NCBI GenBank assembly: GCA_024220505.1
Contig: JAKZZE010000023.1
Coordinates: 124,001-188,000, forward strand
Length of the DNA: 64,000 nucleotides
From: Rhizopus arrhizus
Lineage: Eukaryota > Mucoromycota > Mucoromycetes > Mucorales > Rhizopodaceae
Direction: 5' to 3'
Position numbers and translations under genes: made by a program. Below are positions 12,423 to 24,868 of this stretch, in pieces. Under the pieces are notes generated by a model. That model had not been told where the DNA came from. It was given only the letters and a program-made list of their open reading frames with translations, and searched no databases. Numbering within the stretch: the first letter of the stretch is position 1; each line of letters opens with the position of its first letter.

Positions 12423-13034
12423 TTATTTTTTACTGGTTTTTTGACCTGTTTTTAATTGCTGTCGTCTTCGATCGTCCACCCTTTGAAGAAATTCCACTTT
12501 TTCCATGTAACCGTCCTTGTTCTTGTACTTTAAGTCATCCTGAATGTCTTCTTTTTCAACAAATTTTTGCCAATCCAGCTTGCTCTTTTCGAGTGTGTTC
12601 ATCTTTGGTATCTTGATATCGTACTGTGAGACAAGTGAGGAAAGTATGGATTTTGGGCGGTTGATCTTGGTCGTTTCCTTTCTTTCCGGTTCCTCTTTTA
12701 CCACCCTTTCTTTTATCGATGGCTCTTCTTGCACTTTTTCTTTGGTCGGCTTTGTGTCATTCATCTCTTTCCAAATAGCATCCATTTTGGCCTTCTTTTT
12801 TAAGGGATCTTCTGTTTCTTCCAAACATCTCTTTTTGGTTACTGTCGCTGTTGATTCCTCCTCAGCTTCTGATTCTTCAATTTCTGATCCTTCTGATTCT
12901 TCATTTTCTATTCTACATATTAATCACATGCTTGTCATTAGACTATTCTTAATACCTTCAAGAACAAAATCAGAATCTTCTTCTTCTTCTGATTGTTCAT
13001 TATAAAGATCTTTTAAACTATATTCTTTGGACAT
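12423..13034 (-). CDS. SWC5: SWR1-complex subunit Swc5 (BCNT/CFDP1 family)
   Basis: Two exons (13034-12956, 12907-12423) give 187 residues. The first 50 residues are highly acidic, the middle is Lys/Glu-rich, and the last 55 form the BCNT-C domain (KLDWQKFVEKEDIQDDL, KDGYMEKVEFLQRVDDRR). In yeast Swc5 belongs to the SWR1 remodeller that swaps H2A for H2A.Z. The acidic N-terminus is known to bind histones; both halves are present here. The length is somewhat shorter than the yeast protein. The acceptor at 12908 was chosen because the nearer AG would give an immediate stop. It is divergent from the bZIP gene across 331 bp. Confidence 0.88.
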
Positions 13035-13365
13035 TTTTAAAGAAAGAAAGAAAAAAAAAAATAAAACTATTTCAAATCCAGTTTGTATTTGAGTATTCTA
13101 GGATGACTTCAGTAGAAAAAAAAAATCATTTTAATTCAAAGTCTCAACCATGTTAGGACTCCACTAAAAAGATATTACTTTCATCACCAGTACATTGACT
13201 CTTGAAAGAGAATGTTGCACAACAAGGGGGGGTGTGCGCCGCAGTGTGTCGATCCATGCTCCAGTGGACGAAAATGACTTTCTTACCGGACACCTGGCCG
13301 GACCTACTGATGACTTGAAAGTGGTGGAAAATTACGGGTAGCCAAGAAATTTTAATCTTCTTGCA
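13035..13365. promoter_or_regulatory. divergent promoter between SWC5 and the bZIP gene
   Basis: A 331-bp gap separates two start codons on opposite strands. It contains an A-rich tract next to SWC5 and, at about 13286-13300, a direct repeat of CCGGAC spaced by a few bases. No clear TATA box is seen. It presumably drives both genes. Confidence 0.4.
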
Positions 13366-14690
13366 ATGTCAACAACTTCAGAAAGTTCTCAGGGTCAATT
13401 CAGTTTTTATCACTTTGATCAAGCAAGCGATTTTGGCATAGAAACAGAGAATGGCGAACGTGTAAAGAAAAGAAAAAGACCTGGACGTAAACCGAACCCT
13501 CCGTCAGCTGAGAAACGAAGAGCACAGAACAGAGCCGCTCAGAAAGCATACAGGCAAAGACATCGTGAGAAAAGAGAGAATGTGGAGAAGACGCTGGAGG
13601 ATTACAAAAAGGAAAACGAGGCACTCAAAAGAAAATGTGCCCAGACGGAATTTGAAGCTAATTACTTGCGAGCTATCGTTCTTCAGTTGACTCTGACCAG
13701 CTTGGTTCAGCAGGGATCCGTAGCTCATGCCTGGGTGAGTGAAGACAGTGAGTTGGACATGCCTAATTTACTAAAGATTATGTTGGATCGCAATAAACAC
13801 ATTACACGGCTCAGCAGGGCATTCCGTGCTCTCTTTCAATCAGACTCTGTAGTGAACTGTGGTAAAAGGCTTTCTAAAAATATTAATTCAGTCGCAATAT
13901 CTCGCAAGCAAGACATCCTCCCTGAAGCGATCCCATCCGACAATCTGGAAAGTATCCCATCAGGCGATTCGGAAAACATCTCACTGAACGATTCAGAAGG
14001 GGGCGCTACACCACATCATGATCACTCACTCATCCTACACAAAAAGCCTTTGAAAAGCGTATTAACCCAACCCCCTTCACTTCAAACAGCCGACGACTTC
14101 ATTCACATGTCCCCCTTACAAGCCCTTCACATCTCTCGAATTCAGCTCAAATTCACCAGCATCATGGGAACAGACATGCTCGCAAGTCTAAAACCTAGTA
14201 AGTCCATCTCTATCCTCTTACTTACTCACTCAATCGCACAGCTGCCCTACAGAGAATCATACCTCATGATATCCGTATCGACTATATACCCGTCAGCTCC
14301 ATCAGAGATCGAATGATCTTGTTTCAAGACTATTATGACGCAGATGACTGTTTTCAATACTTGGCTCAAACCGTACTGTTCACCGGTGGCGATGTGAGAA
14401 ACATAAAGAACTGGACTCTTCATCCAGATTATTCTTCAAAATTCTGGTTCATCTCACATCTCTTTATCGATCAAGTAGAGATCAATCAGATTGATAAACA
14501 TATCGAGGCTCTCCTGGTTCAAACCAGTGACGATGGTGAATAAGACGCCTTTCGTTCAACACGGTAAAACGGACACTGCCTTTTTTTTTTTTCAGCCATT
14601 GGTCAAGTAGCCCAAAAGATCCCTCAAGACATCTACGCCTCATCGCTCTGTTTTCCCACGCAAGAAGAAGGGAGATGTAAACAAAAATAA
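13366..14690 (+). CDS. bZIP transcription factor with DUF3425-like C-terminus
   Basis: Three exons (13366-14197, 14242-14535, 14596-14690) give 406 residues. A basic region follows a Pro/Lys/Arg-rich stretch (KRKRPGRKPNPPSAEKRR) and reads AQNRAAQKAYRQRHREKR, the AP-1/YAP-type DNA contact helix, followed by a leucine-zipper coiled coil. The C-terminal third includes RIIPHDIRIDYIPVSSIRDR, which fits the DUF3425 domain often fused to fungal bZIPs. Such proteins are nuclear regulators, several in stress or secondary metabolism. YAP-type cysteine-rich domains are not evident, so an oxidative-stress role is not supported. Targets are unknown. Confidence 0.88.
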
Positions 14691-14842
14691 ATAAATAAAA
14701 TTGTATCGTTTCATTCTATAGGAGAGGACATGTAGCTGGTGTTGACCACTGACACCATCGAATGACCATTGAATGGAATTCTAAATTTAAGCTAAACCTA
14801 TTTGGGCTTTGTTTCTATTGTTAACATCGAAACTTTAAATTT

Positions 14843-15117
14843 TTACCAAACTTGTCCTAACCTTCCAAAACGAGTGGAGGTAACATGAGAAACAGGGTTC
14901 GTTTGCATAAATTGTACGACATCAAAGGAGTCGCATTTAGATTCATCTAAATGCATGGGCGAGCCTGCAATGTCGATACGATAAACATCACAGGGCTAAA
15001 CGGGCCAAGTCATGCCACTGCTTTCTGTCTGATTCACATGAAACACCTCTTCAGCCTTGATACACTCAAAAAGACACATCTCAGCCTGACCTTACCTTCA
15101 TCGTAAATAACAAGCAT
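14843..15117 (-). pseudogene. possible small gene interrupted by one TAG
   Basis: Two putative exons (15117-15096, 15048-14843) with a 47-bp GT..AG intron read as one frame of about 74 codons, interrupted by a single TAG at 14998-14996. Both sides look coding: EEVFHVNQTESSGMTWPV before the stop, YRIDIAGSPMHLDESKCD and HVTSTRFGRLGQVW after it. No family is recognised. It could be a decaying gene, a readthrough gene, a sequencing error, or chance openness. It lies head-to-head with the Kre9-like gene and within its promoter region. Confidence 0.3.
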
Positions 15118-15163
15118 TTTGCTATTAATAATTCTTTTTCCAATTCTGTCGCTTGAAAAAAAC

Positions 15164-15170
15164 TATATAA
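15164..15170 (+). promoter_or_regulatory. TATA box of the Kre9-like gene
   Basis: TATATAA is 54 bp before the ATG at 15224 and is followed by a CT-rich stretch and a CAAACAAACAAA leader. This layout suggests a strongly expressed gene. Confidence 0.6.
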
Positions 15171-15223
15171 ACATCTCCTCCTTTCTTCTCATCTTTATTA
15201 TAAAAACAAACAAACAAAAAACA

Positions 15224-15643
15224 ATGACTCAACGCTTCTTTTCTGCTCTCATCCTCTTCTTTGCTTTCTTGGCTACTCTCGTGCTCAGTGCTCCTGCTGA
15301 TGCCTGTAACGGATTCCGCATCACATCGCCTACTCAGTCCAATTTGCAGTGGACCTCTGGCCAATGCTATCAGGTCTCTTATGATCTCGGACAGAACAAG
15401 GCCGGTAGTTCAACGGTTTCGGTCGATCTCTACAGCGCTCAAACAAACAAAAAGGTGGCTTCATTGGTGACTAACGCAAAGACGACTACTTTGGGCGCCA
15501 CGGATCCTTTCAATCTGGATGCTCCCAAGACTGGAAACTATTATTATCGTGTTACGTTCAGCAATGGTCGTAATTGTGCACCCAAGAACTCGGTGACCTT
15601 TCACGTTACTTATAATCCCCATTCTCCTCCTGCTACTTGCTAA
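15224..15643 (+). CDS. small secreted Kre9/Knh1-like cell-surface protein
   Basis: One exon, 139 residues. A signal peptide (hydrophobic run ending around LVLSAPADA) precedes a beta-sandwich-type domain beginning with CNGFRITSPTQSNLQWTSG and containing QCYQVSYDL, NYYYRVTFSNG and a closing cysteine pair. This is the Kre9/Knh1 N-terminal (Ser-Thr-rich, GPI-anchored family) fold. There is no serine/threonine-rich stalk and no C-terminal hydrophobic GPI signal, so the product is probably freely secreted or wall-bound. The family takes part in beta-glucan and wall assembly in yeasts; the role here is inference. The ATG was chosen because it follows a good TATA box and leader; the frame extends further up with no function. 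Confidence 0.8.
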   Translation: MTQRFFSALILFFAFLATLVLSAPADACNGFRITSPTQSNLQWTSGQCYQVSYDLGQNKAGSSTVSVDLYSAQTNKKVASLVTNAKTTTLGATDPFNLDAPKTGNYYYRVTFSNGRNCAPKNSVTFHVTYNPHSPPATC

Positions 15644-15730
15644 TATAATAAATATGTGTAATTTTGTGTGTATAGTTGTTGTGTGTATAATATATGTGTA
15701 TATGCTTGCGTGTATATGCGTGTGTACGTG

Positions 15731-15738
<8 letters not shown>

Positions 15739-15763
<25 letters not shown>
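15739..15763 (+). repeat. (TG)n microsatellite
   Basis: About 12 TG units in the 3' region of the Kre9-like gene, preceded by imperfect TGTATA repeats from 15655. Confidence 0.9.
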
Positions 15764-15800
15764 ATGTTTCCCCTCCCCCTCTCCCCTTTTTTTGTTATTA

Positions 15801-16988
15801 TTATTGCTTCCATTGATAGATCCTAAGTGGAGAAGTCATATTTTGATTGTTATTGGCATCATTCGATCCTACAAAAGTATCTTCTGTTTCATTATGGGTC
15901 GGTGCTGTATAATTATTGATGATTCTAAACTGTTTTTTGTTGCCTGTTTGAGCGACTGTAGGTTTAGGATGTTGCATAAGTTGTAATGAATTGTTTTTAT
16001 CAAACCTTGTGTTGAAACCATATTTTGGGTCAATGAGTATAAAGGGATAGTTGCCAGGAAAGAGCCTATCGGATGCAGTTGTGAGGGCATTTTGTTTATC
16101 AGTACTGTTTGATTGACTGGATAGAATGTAATTCTCTGTTTGTACCCCTATCGCTCCTTTGCGTAATAATTTAGAGTAATCTATTGAACGCGTATGGTTA
16201 TTTAAATGAAATCCCCATAAGACTCTCCCTTTTTTATTTTCTTACGCAAACCACAGGCATTACATAAAGTTCTTGCACCATCAGGTCCACGGCGCCATTC
16301 TGGAGTCTCTGTTGTTCTGCAAGAATGGCATTTGTGGCCCAACATGCTCAATTTCTATAATGTATAGGTTAATTGAATGATAAGATATGCTGTTCTCTCC
16401 TTACATTTCTTCTATAATACTTGTATCCTCTTTGATTATTTCTAGCTTGTCTAATAAGCTCATAATCTTTTTGCTTATCACTCTAATAATCCAGTATTTA
16501 ATGTATCACAAATAAACATCACTATTCAATATTTACATAATCATCGTCTTCCTCTTCCTCATCATTTTCACTATTGAATTGTGAATAATCTCTTTTGTTT
16601 GCACTTTTGGCTGCTCCTTTTAAGTCTTCACATATCGTTTTGGCAAGATTACATAAATTATCAATAGTATTTGTACGCTCTTCAAGGGTATAGTTGGTTT
16701 TATGTTGCTCTTGCAAATCTTTTAGACAATCATATAAATTGTAACACTGCATCTGAATCTATAAAGAAAGATAAAAAAGTTAATTTCATTTGAAGCGTAT
16801 AGTTGTTTAGGTAGTTACTTGTTGGATAGACTCTGCTAAGGCTGGAGTACAGGATTCTTCAATTTTTTGTTCATTTGAAATGGGTCTGTGATAAGGGCAG
16901 AGTGTTTCAATATCAATGTCACAAGATTTATAAAATAATTTTTTTACACTTTTAATGGTTCATCTGAGCATAAATCAGCAATGTTCAT
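15801..16988 (-). CDS. GATA-type zinc finger transcription factor
   Basis: Six exons (16988-16948, 16885-16819, 16758-16537, 16482-16405, 16354-16246, 16180-15801) splice in phase to 298 residues. The GATA finger is C-x2-C-x18-C-x2-[19 protein letters not shown] then [10 protein letters not shown]. It continues after an intron as HYSKLLRKG, which places the splice junction inside the finger's basic tail. Upstream are a helical region ([14 protein letters not shown]) and an acidic block. The C-terminus is Asn/Gln-rich. The x18 spacing is the fungal class shared by light and iron/nitrogen regulators; no PAS domain is present, so it is not WC-1-like in architecture. The start lies 92 bp downstream of the stop of the i-AAA protease gene on the same strand. 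Confidence 0.88.
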
Positions 16989-17080
16989 ATTGTTTCAAAT
17001 AAGAATAATAATAATAATAAGGAGAAAAGAAGAAATAAAAGGCTAGCTCTGAGATCAAATATGAAAAGCTCCTTATTTAT

Positions 17081-19601
<2,521 letters not shown>

Positions 19602-20207
19602 TGATTAACTATGAAAAAGAGTTTATTTCAACTGACAAAGAAATGACAAGGAGAGGAACGTTAGATTACTTTTGTCGTTGGCTGGCAAAAGAAAAATAGT
19701 TGTCAAGTGTATCTCACCACACAAAAAATGAGTGGTCCAATGTGACGTAATATAAAAATTAAAGTAACAAAGATCACCCGTGCGTAACAATAGCAACACA
19801 TTAAAACATAAATCATTAAAGGAGATACTTTAGAAAACAAGACAGGAATGCATCATTTGATATAAAGGATTGGTTTATTGAGAAGAATTGCTTCTAGTAG
19901 CATCTATAATCAATTGAATTGTCTTTATTCAAAAAGACTCCAAGTCCTATTGTTAATTGCTCTCTTTCTTGAAAATTTAACAATTAAGGGGTTTTCTCGT
20001 AAAGGTGTGCCTTTTTATGTTGAAAGCGCATGATTTAAGCCATCTGACAAAAAGAATGAGTTAACTATATTGGCCCAAAGTTCAAATATAACTCTACATC
20101 ACTGATACTATTTCCCATTTTTATTAGCAACTGCTGTGTCTGAAAACATATTCTCAAATAATTTAACACACAAGTTACATCATTAAATTATAAATACACC
20201 GCCATTC
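19602..20207. other. intergenic; promoter region of the i-AAA protease gene
   Basis: No gene is recognised. It includes a CRE-like site at 19743-19750. Just before 20208 an AT-rich TTATAAATA sits 18 bp upstream of a plus-strand ATG. Confidence 0.4.
19743..19750 (+). promoter_or_regulatory. CRE-like site TGACGTAA
   Basis: An ATF/CREB-type half-palindrome about 140 bp upstream of the i-AAA protease start codon. It is a plausible bZIP target; function is inferred only from the sequence and position. Confidence 0.35.
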
Positions 20208-20524
20208 ATGTCTACTTTACATGAACAGTGGAGTACCTTTAGACCAAATTTTGGTGATGAGTCTTTTTGTTGTTGTTGTAAAGCTAATAAAGGCAAAATT
20301 CAACGGCGGCAACAAGAAAATCAACACTCTCATCCTCACCACCCAAACATGAATACAAGTTGACAGCTTTAGATAAAATATATATTTCTCGGACGTATAA
20401 TGCTGTTAAAGAAATAGATATTAGGAAATTAGCAAAAGGAACAAAGGTAGAAATCAAAATAAAAGAATTTGCGTTCAAGCAACGTATGTATTCTTCACTT
20501 CTACATCCTACTAATCTGATCTGA
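20208..20524 (+). pseudogene. possible frameshifted gene fragment
   Basis: From ATG 20208 a 51-residue frame (STLHEQWSTFRPNFG, a run of four cysteines, KANKGKIQRR) stops at 20363. It overlaps a second open frame, -1 to it, that continues to 20524 (HEYKLTALDKIYISRTYNAV, KLAKGTKVEIKIKEF). Both look coding and could be one product if one base is missing in 20290-20352. Further weakly coding-like sequence follows to about 20700. No family is recognised. The opposite strand is also open for 122 codons, so chance is possible. Confidence 0.25.
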
Positions 20525-20740
20525 GCCAGATATTTATAGCTAAATAACTGGATAAACCATAAGATATACCCATAGACATTTGGTAGCTTTACCAAATGAT
20601 ATTTTAGATTCCAATACAAGCTTGATCCTTTTAAAAAAATTGCACAACCCACTTGTCAAAATGCTGAATTTGGTTTTCATCTCTACTCTGATTTGATTCA
20701 AATTATCCACTTGTTCAGTCATTCACAAGTACATCATTTC

Positions 20741-20843
20741 ATTTATTTTATTTTATTTTTATTTTATTTTTATTTTATTTTTATTTTATTTTTATTTTAT
20801 TTTATTTTTATTTTATTTTTATTTTATTTTTATTTTATTTTTT
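20741..20843 (+). repeat. 11-bp T-rich minisatellite
   Basis: About nine near-perfect copies of ATTTTATTTTT, with occasional loss of one T. Confidence 0.85.
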
Positions 20844-21401
20844 GCCATTATAAGATTAAAATGTATCAAATGAACATGGCAGCATTTGCTGGATAAAAGA
20901 ATTCATTCAAATGAAATTAAATGTAGTAAAGTGCAACTTGAAGCTACTCGTTAGCAGCATGAATAAATTTATTTTGTTTCTTCTTGTTATTATATATCAT
21001 AGCTAGAACGTTAGACATTTCTTATTACCTCTTAGTCATAGAGCATTGGAGCTTTATAATACCTTAATTAGAATGAGTAGCTGCGAACATTTTTAATAAT
21101 ATAATTGAGAGTGTTAAAACTTATATTTCTCTTTTTTTTTAACCTACGTAAAATCATATCTGTAAATTTTAAAAGGTTACATCATTAAAGCGCGGGTACA
21201 TTTCCGTTTGTGTCCATTTTGTAGAATGGTAGTAAGAATGATCATCTTTAATTGTTTTCTGTGTACCTATTTTGTTCATCCTTTTCTTACTCATTCTTGC
21301 CTTTTTCACTGACGCGATAATAATCGAATGAAATAATAACGTCATTTTCACAAATATCATCCTCAAGTCCCTTTATTTTAGCCTATCTTTTATTGTAAGA
21401 T
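20844..21401. other. intergenic; distal promoter of the LEA-like gene
   Basis: No gene is recognised. The right end holds CRE-like half sites (TGACGCGA near 21309, AACGTCAT near 21340) upstream of the perfect site at 21402. Confidence 0.4.
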
Positions 21402-21409
21402 TGACGTCA
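21402..21409 (+). promoter_or_regulatory. palindromic CRE TGACGTCA
   Basis: A perfect cAMP-response/ATF site 132 bp upstream of the LEA-like start and about 62 bp upstream of its TATA box. Together with the half sites nearby it suggests control by an ATF/CREB-type bZIP, often downstream of stress MAP kinases in fungi (family knowledge; inferred here). Confidence 0.55.
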
Positions 21410-21470
21410 GTTTGGCTTGATCGGAACGTGAAATGATTTCATCGTGTCTGTGTTGACGCGTTAGAAAAAA

Positions 21471-21478
21471 TATATAAG
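21471..21478 (+). promoter_or_regulatory. TATA box of the LEA-like gene
   Basis: TATATAAG lies 56 bp before ATG 21534, well spaced for the core promoter. Confidence 0.6.
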
Positions 21479-21533
21479 AGGGATGGTCGTTTAGCTACTA
21501 CCAGTTATTATAATTCGAATACATACAAAAAAC

Positions 21534-22208
21534 ATGTTTAGCTTTAGAACCTCTATCTTACAATCTCGCACTTACCTTGCTCGTAACCCAGCTCTCAAAC
21601 GTACTTATGCTACGCAACAACAAAACAACCCCAAGTCTTCCAGTGGTAATGCTATCTTTTTGGGGTTAATTGGTGCTATTGGCCTTGGATTTTACTTTAA
21701 CAGAAAGCCAGGTATAGAAAAAGATTAAATAAAATGAAAAAAAAAAAAAATTAAATTCTTTTTAAAAGATAATTATGAAAACGCAGCACAAGTTTTTGAT
21801 GAAAAGATGTATCAAGCAAAGAAGGCTGTTGGAGACAAAGTAGACGATGCTAAAGACAGGATTCAGGAAACAAAGAAGGATGTTTCTCAAGCTGCTCAAG
21901 GTGCCAAGGACCGATATGATCAAGCTAAGTTGAATACTAAGCAATCTGTGGATGATAAAGTGGACGAAGCCAAAACCAAATACGATGAAACTAAACACGA
22001 TGCTAAGCAGGCTTTTGATGAAAAAGCTGACGAGGCCAAGGCAAAGTACGAGCAATCTAAAGCTAATCTTGGCCAGAATGCAAACGAAGTAAAGAAGGAA
22101 GGTGAAAAGCAATTTGAAAATGCAAAGGAAAAAGGGCAAGAATTGCAAGAAAAGACTGGTGATAAAATAAAGGAAGCCGGTCAGAATGTAAAAGAAAACG
22201 CTAAATAA
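21534..22208 (+). CDS. mitochondrial LEA-like (apolipophorin-like helical repeat) protein
   Basis: Two exons (21534-21711, 21769-22208) give 205 residues. The N-terminus (FSFRTSILQSRTYLARNPAL then KRTYAT) is a typical mitochondrial presequence. It is followed by a glycine-rich hydrophobic segment (IFLGLIGAIGLGFYF). The remaining 140 residues are charged amphipathic 11-mer-like repeats rich in Ala, Lys, Asp and Gln (KVDDAKDRIQETKKD, KADEAKAKYEQSK), the pattern of group-3 LEA proteins. Such proteins protect membranes and proteins during drying or heat; here they would be anchored in a mitochondrial membrane. A CRE and TATA box upstream agree with stress induction. The helical repeat alone would also fit an organising or spacer role. 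Confidence 0.75.
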
Positions 22209-23807
22209 TTTATGTAAATGGACTTGAGCTTTTGTAAATAAATAAACACATCTGCATTTAACTTTATAAAAACTTTACAACTTGTAATTGATCGGGAGGT
22301 TGACCAAGTATAAAACTTGCATTTATTCCTTTTAAATTTATTCAAAGCATATAACAATAACTCATTGTACATCAACAGCAGAATTCATAATTGCTTCTGT
22401 AAAGTTCCATATATATAATAAAAATAAAAGATTTTTGTGGAGAGAAACGATTTTTTTTTGTTAGACTTTGAAAGCTTTGCGAATTTATTCATAAAAAAGG
22501 TATCAAAATAGATATAACGTCTTTTTACCTTTGTAAGCTTTGATCAAAGAGTAACTCACTTTTTTACCTTTTTTATTCATCTATGTATCTAATATCGCTT
22601 ATGTACGTTCTTTTAAAAGCGACTTTAGTTTATTCTTGTGCTATTTTATATTGCAATAATATATCTAAGATCTTAAGATACTGAAAGTTCATTAAAAACG
22701 TCTAGCTGGAAAGTATAAAACTACTCGACTCAATTTATTACCTCCTTTTTCAAATGGACCTTGTAGCCTCAGATGGAATTTCTGCGCTTGGACCAAGTCC
22801 ATGTGTAACCAAATTTACTTTTTTTATATGAGGTACTAGAATATGACTCCCCTCATACAAGTCATAAAGTTAACAGTATCTAATCTGTAAACTCTGCCAA
22901 TGATCAAAGCATACATATTTATATTATAGATTTAGAGATGTTAGTCTATTAAAACAGTGATTTACAAAGCACGTTCATGATTGTTTACACAGAAAAAAGA
23001 AATATAGATTTAAAACAATTATGCCAATTAAAGAGTCGACATAAAGTTCTCAAGGTAAAAACAAATGATGATATGTGCCCTTACTGTAATCCTTTATAAA
23101 AAAAAACAATGAGAAAGAAAGCTCAATAAAAAATATTCTCAGTATACTATACTAGATTAATAACACAAATCATAAGATGCATTATTCGAGTAAAAAGAAG
23201 GGATAAGTTGAGAAGACGTCAAGAGCAGAATATAATATCTACAGCGTTTAGAGCTAAAAAAGATTAAGATCTTAACAGTGGTTTGTTGTTAGTTTTATGT
23301 AGTGATTGGAGCCTTTGCTTTGTGTTTCTTTATTTCAATCGAAAAAGTTGTACAAGTATTCGATATCGTAAAGAAGCCCCATCATATAGATCAAGTTCTT
23401 ACAACTTGTTGACAATCGAAGGCGAGATCAATACAGGTTTTCGGTAAGAGAAAGGTAAATGCCCGTAAGCAAAAACAAAAGCAAAATTAAAAGCACACGC
23501 ATTTTTTTTAAAGTTACAATAAGCTTATTGTTTACATGTCAATACATGACAAAATGAATATGCTTAGTATTTCATTACTTTGCATGAACATATTATGAAA
23601 GTTTTAAGACTAGAGCCATAAAAATCAAATTGGAGAAAACTGAGATAAACAGCTTGCAACATTAATCTTAGATTGTAACTACAACCAACAGGAAAAACTT
23701 TTTTTTCAAATACGATGTTTGTACTAGAGAAAATAAAGTACTTTACATTAAAAGGTGTTATTGTGTTTGGCTATATGTGTCAATACTGCTTTTTAATAAC
23801 TTTGTTT
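22209..23807. other. 1.6 kb intergenic, nothing recognised
   Basis: AT-rich, with frequent stops in all frames. A short palindrome ATCTTAAGAT occurs near 22671. No RNA gene or repeat array is seen. Confidence 0.5.
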
Positions 23808-24826
23808 TTATTCTGTCGCCATCATCATCTTGATTCTCTGAATGGCTTTGGCAGGTTGAAGTCCTTTAGGACATGTTTTTGAGCAATTCAAAATTGTATG
23901 ACATCGATAAAGTGACATTTTATCCTGTAATCTTTCTCTACGCTCAGGACCAAAATCATCTCTAGAGTCAACCATCCAACGATAGGACTGCATCAACACA
24001 GCAGGGCCTAAATATTCCTCTTGGTTCCACCAATAAGAAGGACAAGAGGCAGAGCAACAAGCACAGAGGATGCATTCGTACAGGCCATCTAATTTACTTC
24101 TGTCTTCAATCGATTGAAGATTTTCCTTTTCTGGAGGAGGTGATTTTTGCTTCAAGTAAGGTTCAATGCTTTTGTATTGTTTATAGAAGTGAGTTAAGTC
24201 AGGTACTAAATCTTTAACAATGTTCACTAATTTAAAAACATTAGAATGTTTTTTTATATGTATATGTATATATTTACTGTGAGGCAAAGGATAAATCTTG
24301 AGCGACTTAGACGTATCAGGGTCAATACGAGCAATGCAAGCCAATGTATTAATACCCCCGATATTCATAGCACATGAACCACAAATACCTTCACGACAAG
24401 ATCGACGGAAAGTCAATGTAGCGTCTTGTTCATTTTTAATTTTGATAAGAGCATCCAAGACCATGGGCCCACATGCATTTAAATCGACCTTGTATGTTTG
24501 GAGAACTGGCTTTTCTAAGGGTTTATCAGGATTCTTTAAATTTGTTAATTTACACTCTTTAAAAACCATTCAATTAGTTACCCATCGATAAACATCAAAG
24601 GATTTGAATCTAGTTTTTGTATTATCTGGTTCGTATGGAGGAGGAGAGGGATTAGCAATAGCTGTTTGATTGCTACTTGTTTTTAAGCTGCGAATGAGAC
24701 TCTTTTTTAAAAAAAAAGACAATTAGCATGAATTTTATACTAGATTTTTTATGTTTTTACAATGTTTGCAGCAGCATAGAAAGAAGGAAGTCTAGTAGCA
24801 GTTTTTGATAATGTAAGAAAAGACAT
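23808..24826 (-). CDS. SDHB: succinate dehydrogenase iron-sulfur subunit
   Basis: Four exons (24826-24761, 24701-24582, 24533-24278, 24226-23808) give 286 residues, the usual length. The mitochondrial presequence is [20 protein letters not shown]. The N-terminal ferredoxin domain carries the [2Fe-2S] ligands (CREGICGSC then C at GINTLAC). The C-terminal domain holds the [4Fe-4S]/[3Fe-4S] ligands ([31 protein letters not shown]). The protein passes electrons from FAD to ubiquinone in complex II of the inner membrane. The third intron has no in-frame stop, so an unspliced reading would simply insert extra residues after YPLPH; conservation of [12 protein letters not shown] favours splicing. The start codon is 42 bp downstream of the histidine kinase stop, same strand. 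Confidence 0.97.
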
Positions 24827-24868
24827 GAGAAAGAAATGTAAAAAAATAATGCAAAAAAAAAAGGATTT

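Noticed and set aside
12544..13005. 153-codon plus-strand frame rich in Ser/Phe
   Set aside because: Antisense to SWC5; composition is the mirror of its acidic and lysine-rich coding strand.
9699..15643. a biosynthetic or cell-wall gene cluster around the GH9 and Kre9-like genes
   Set aside because: The genes in between (SWC5, bZIP, Zn2Cys6) are unrelated in role and orientation, with no shared regulatory motif that I can see.
20741..20843. hydrophobic Phe/Tyr/Leu-rich frame across the T-rich minisatellite
   Set aside because: It is only the translation of the repeat.
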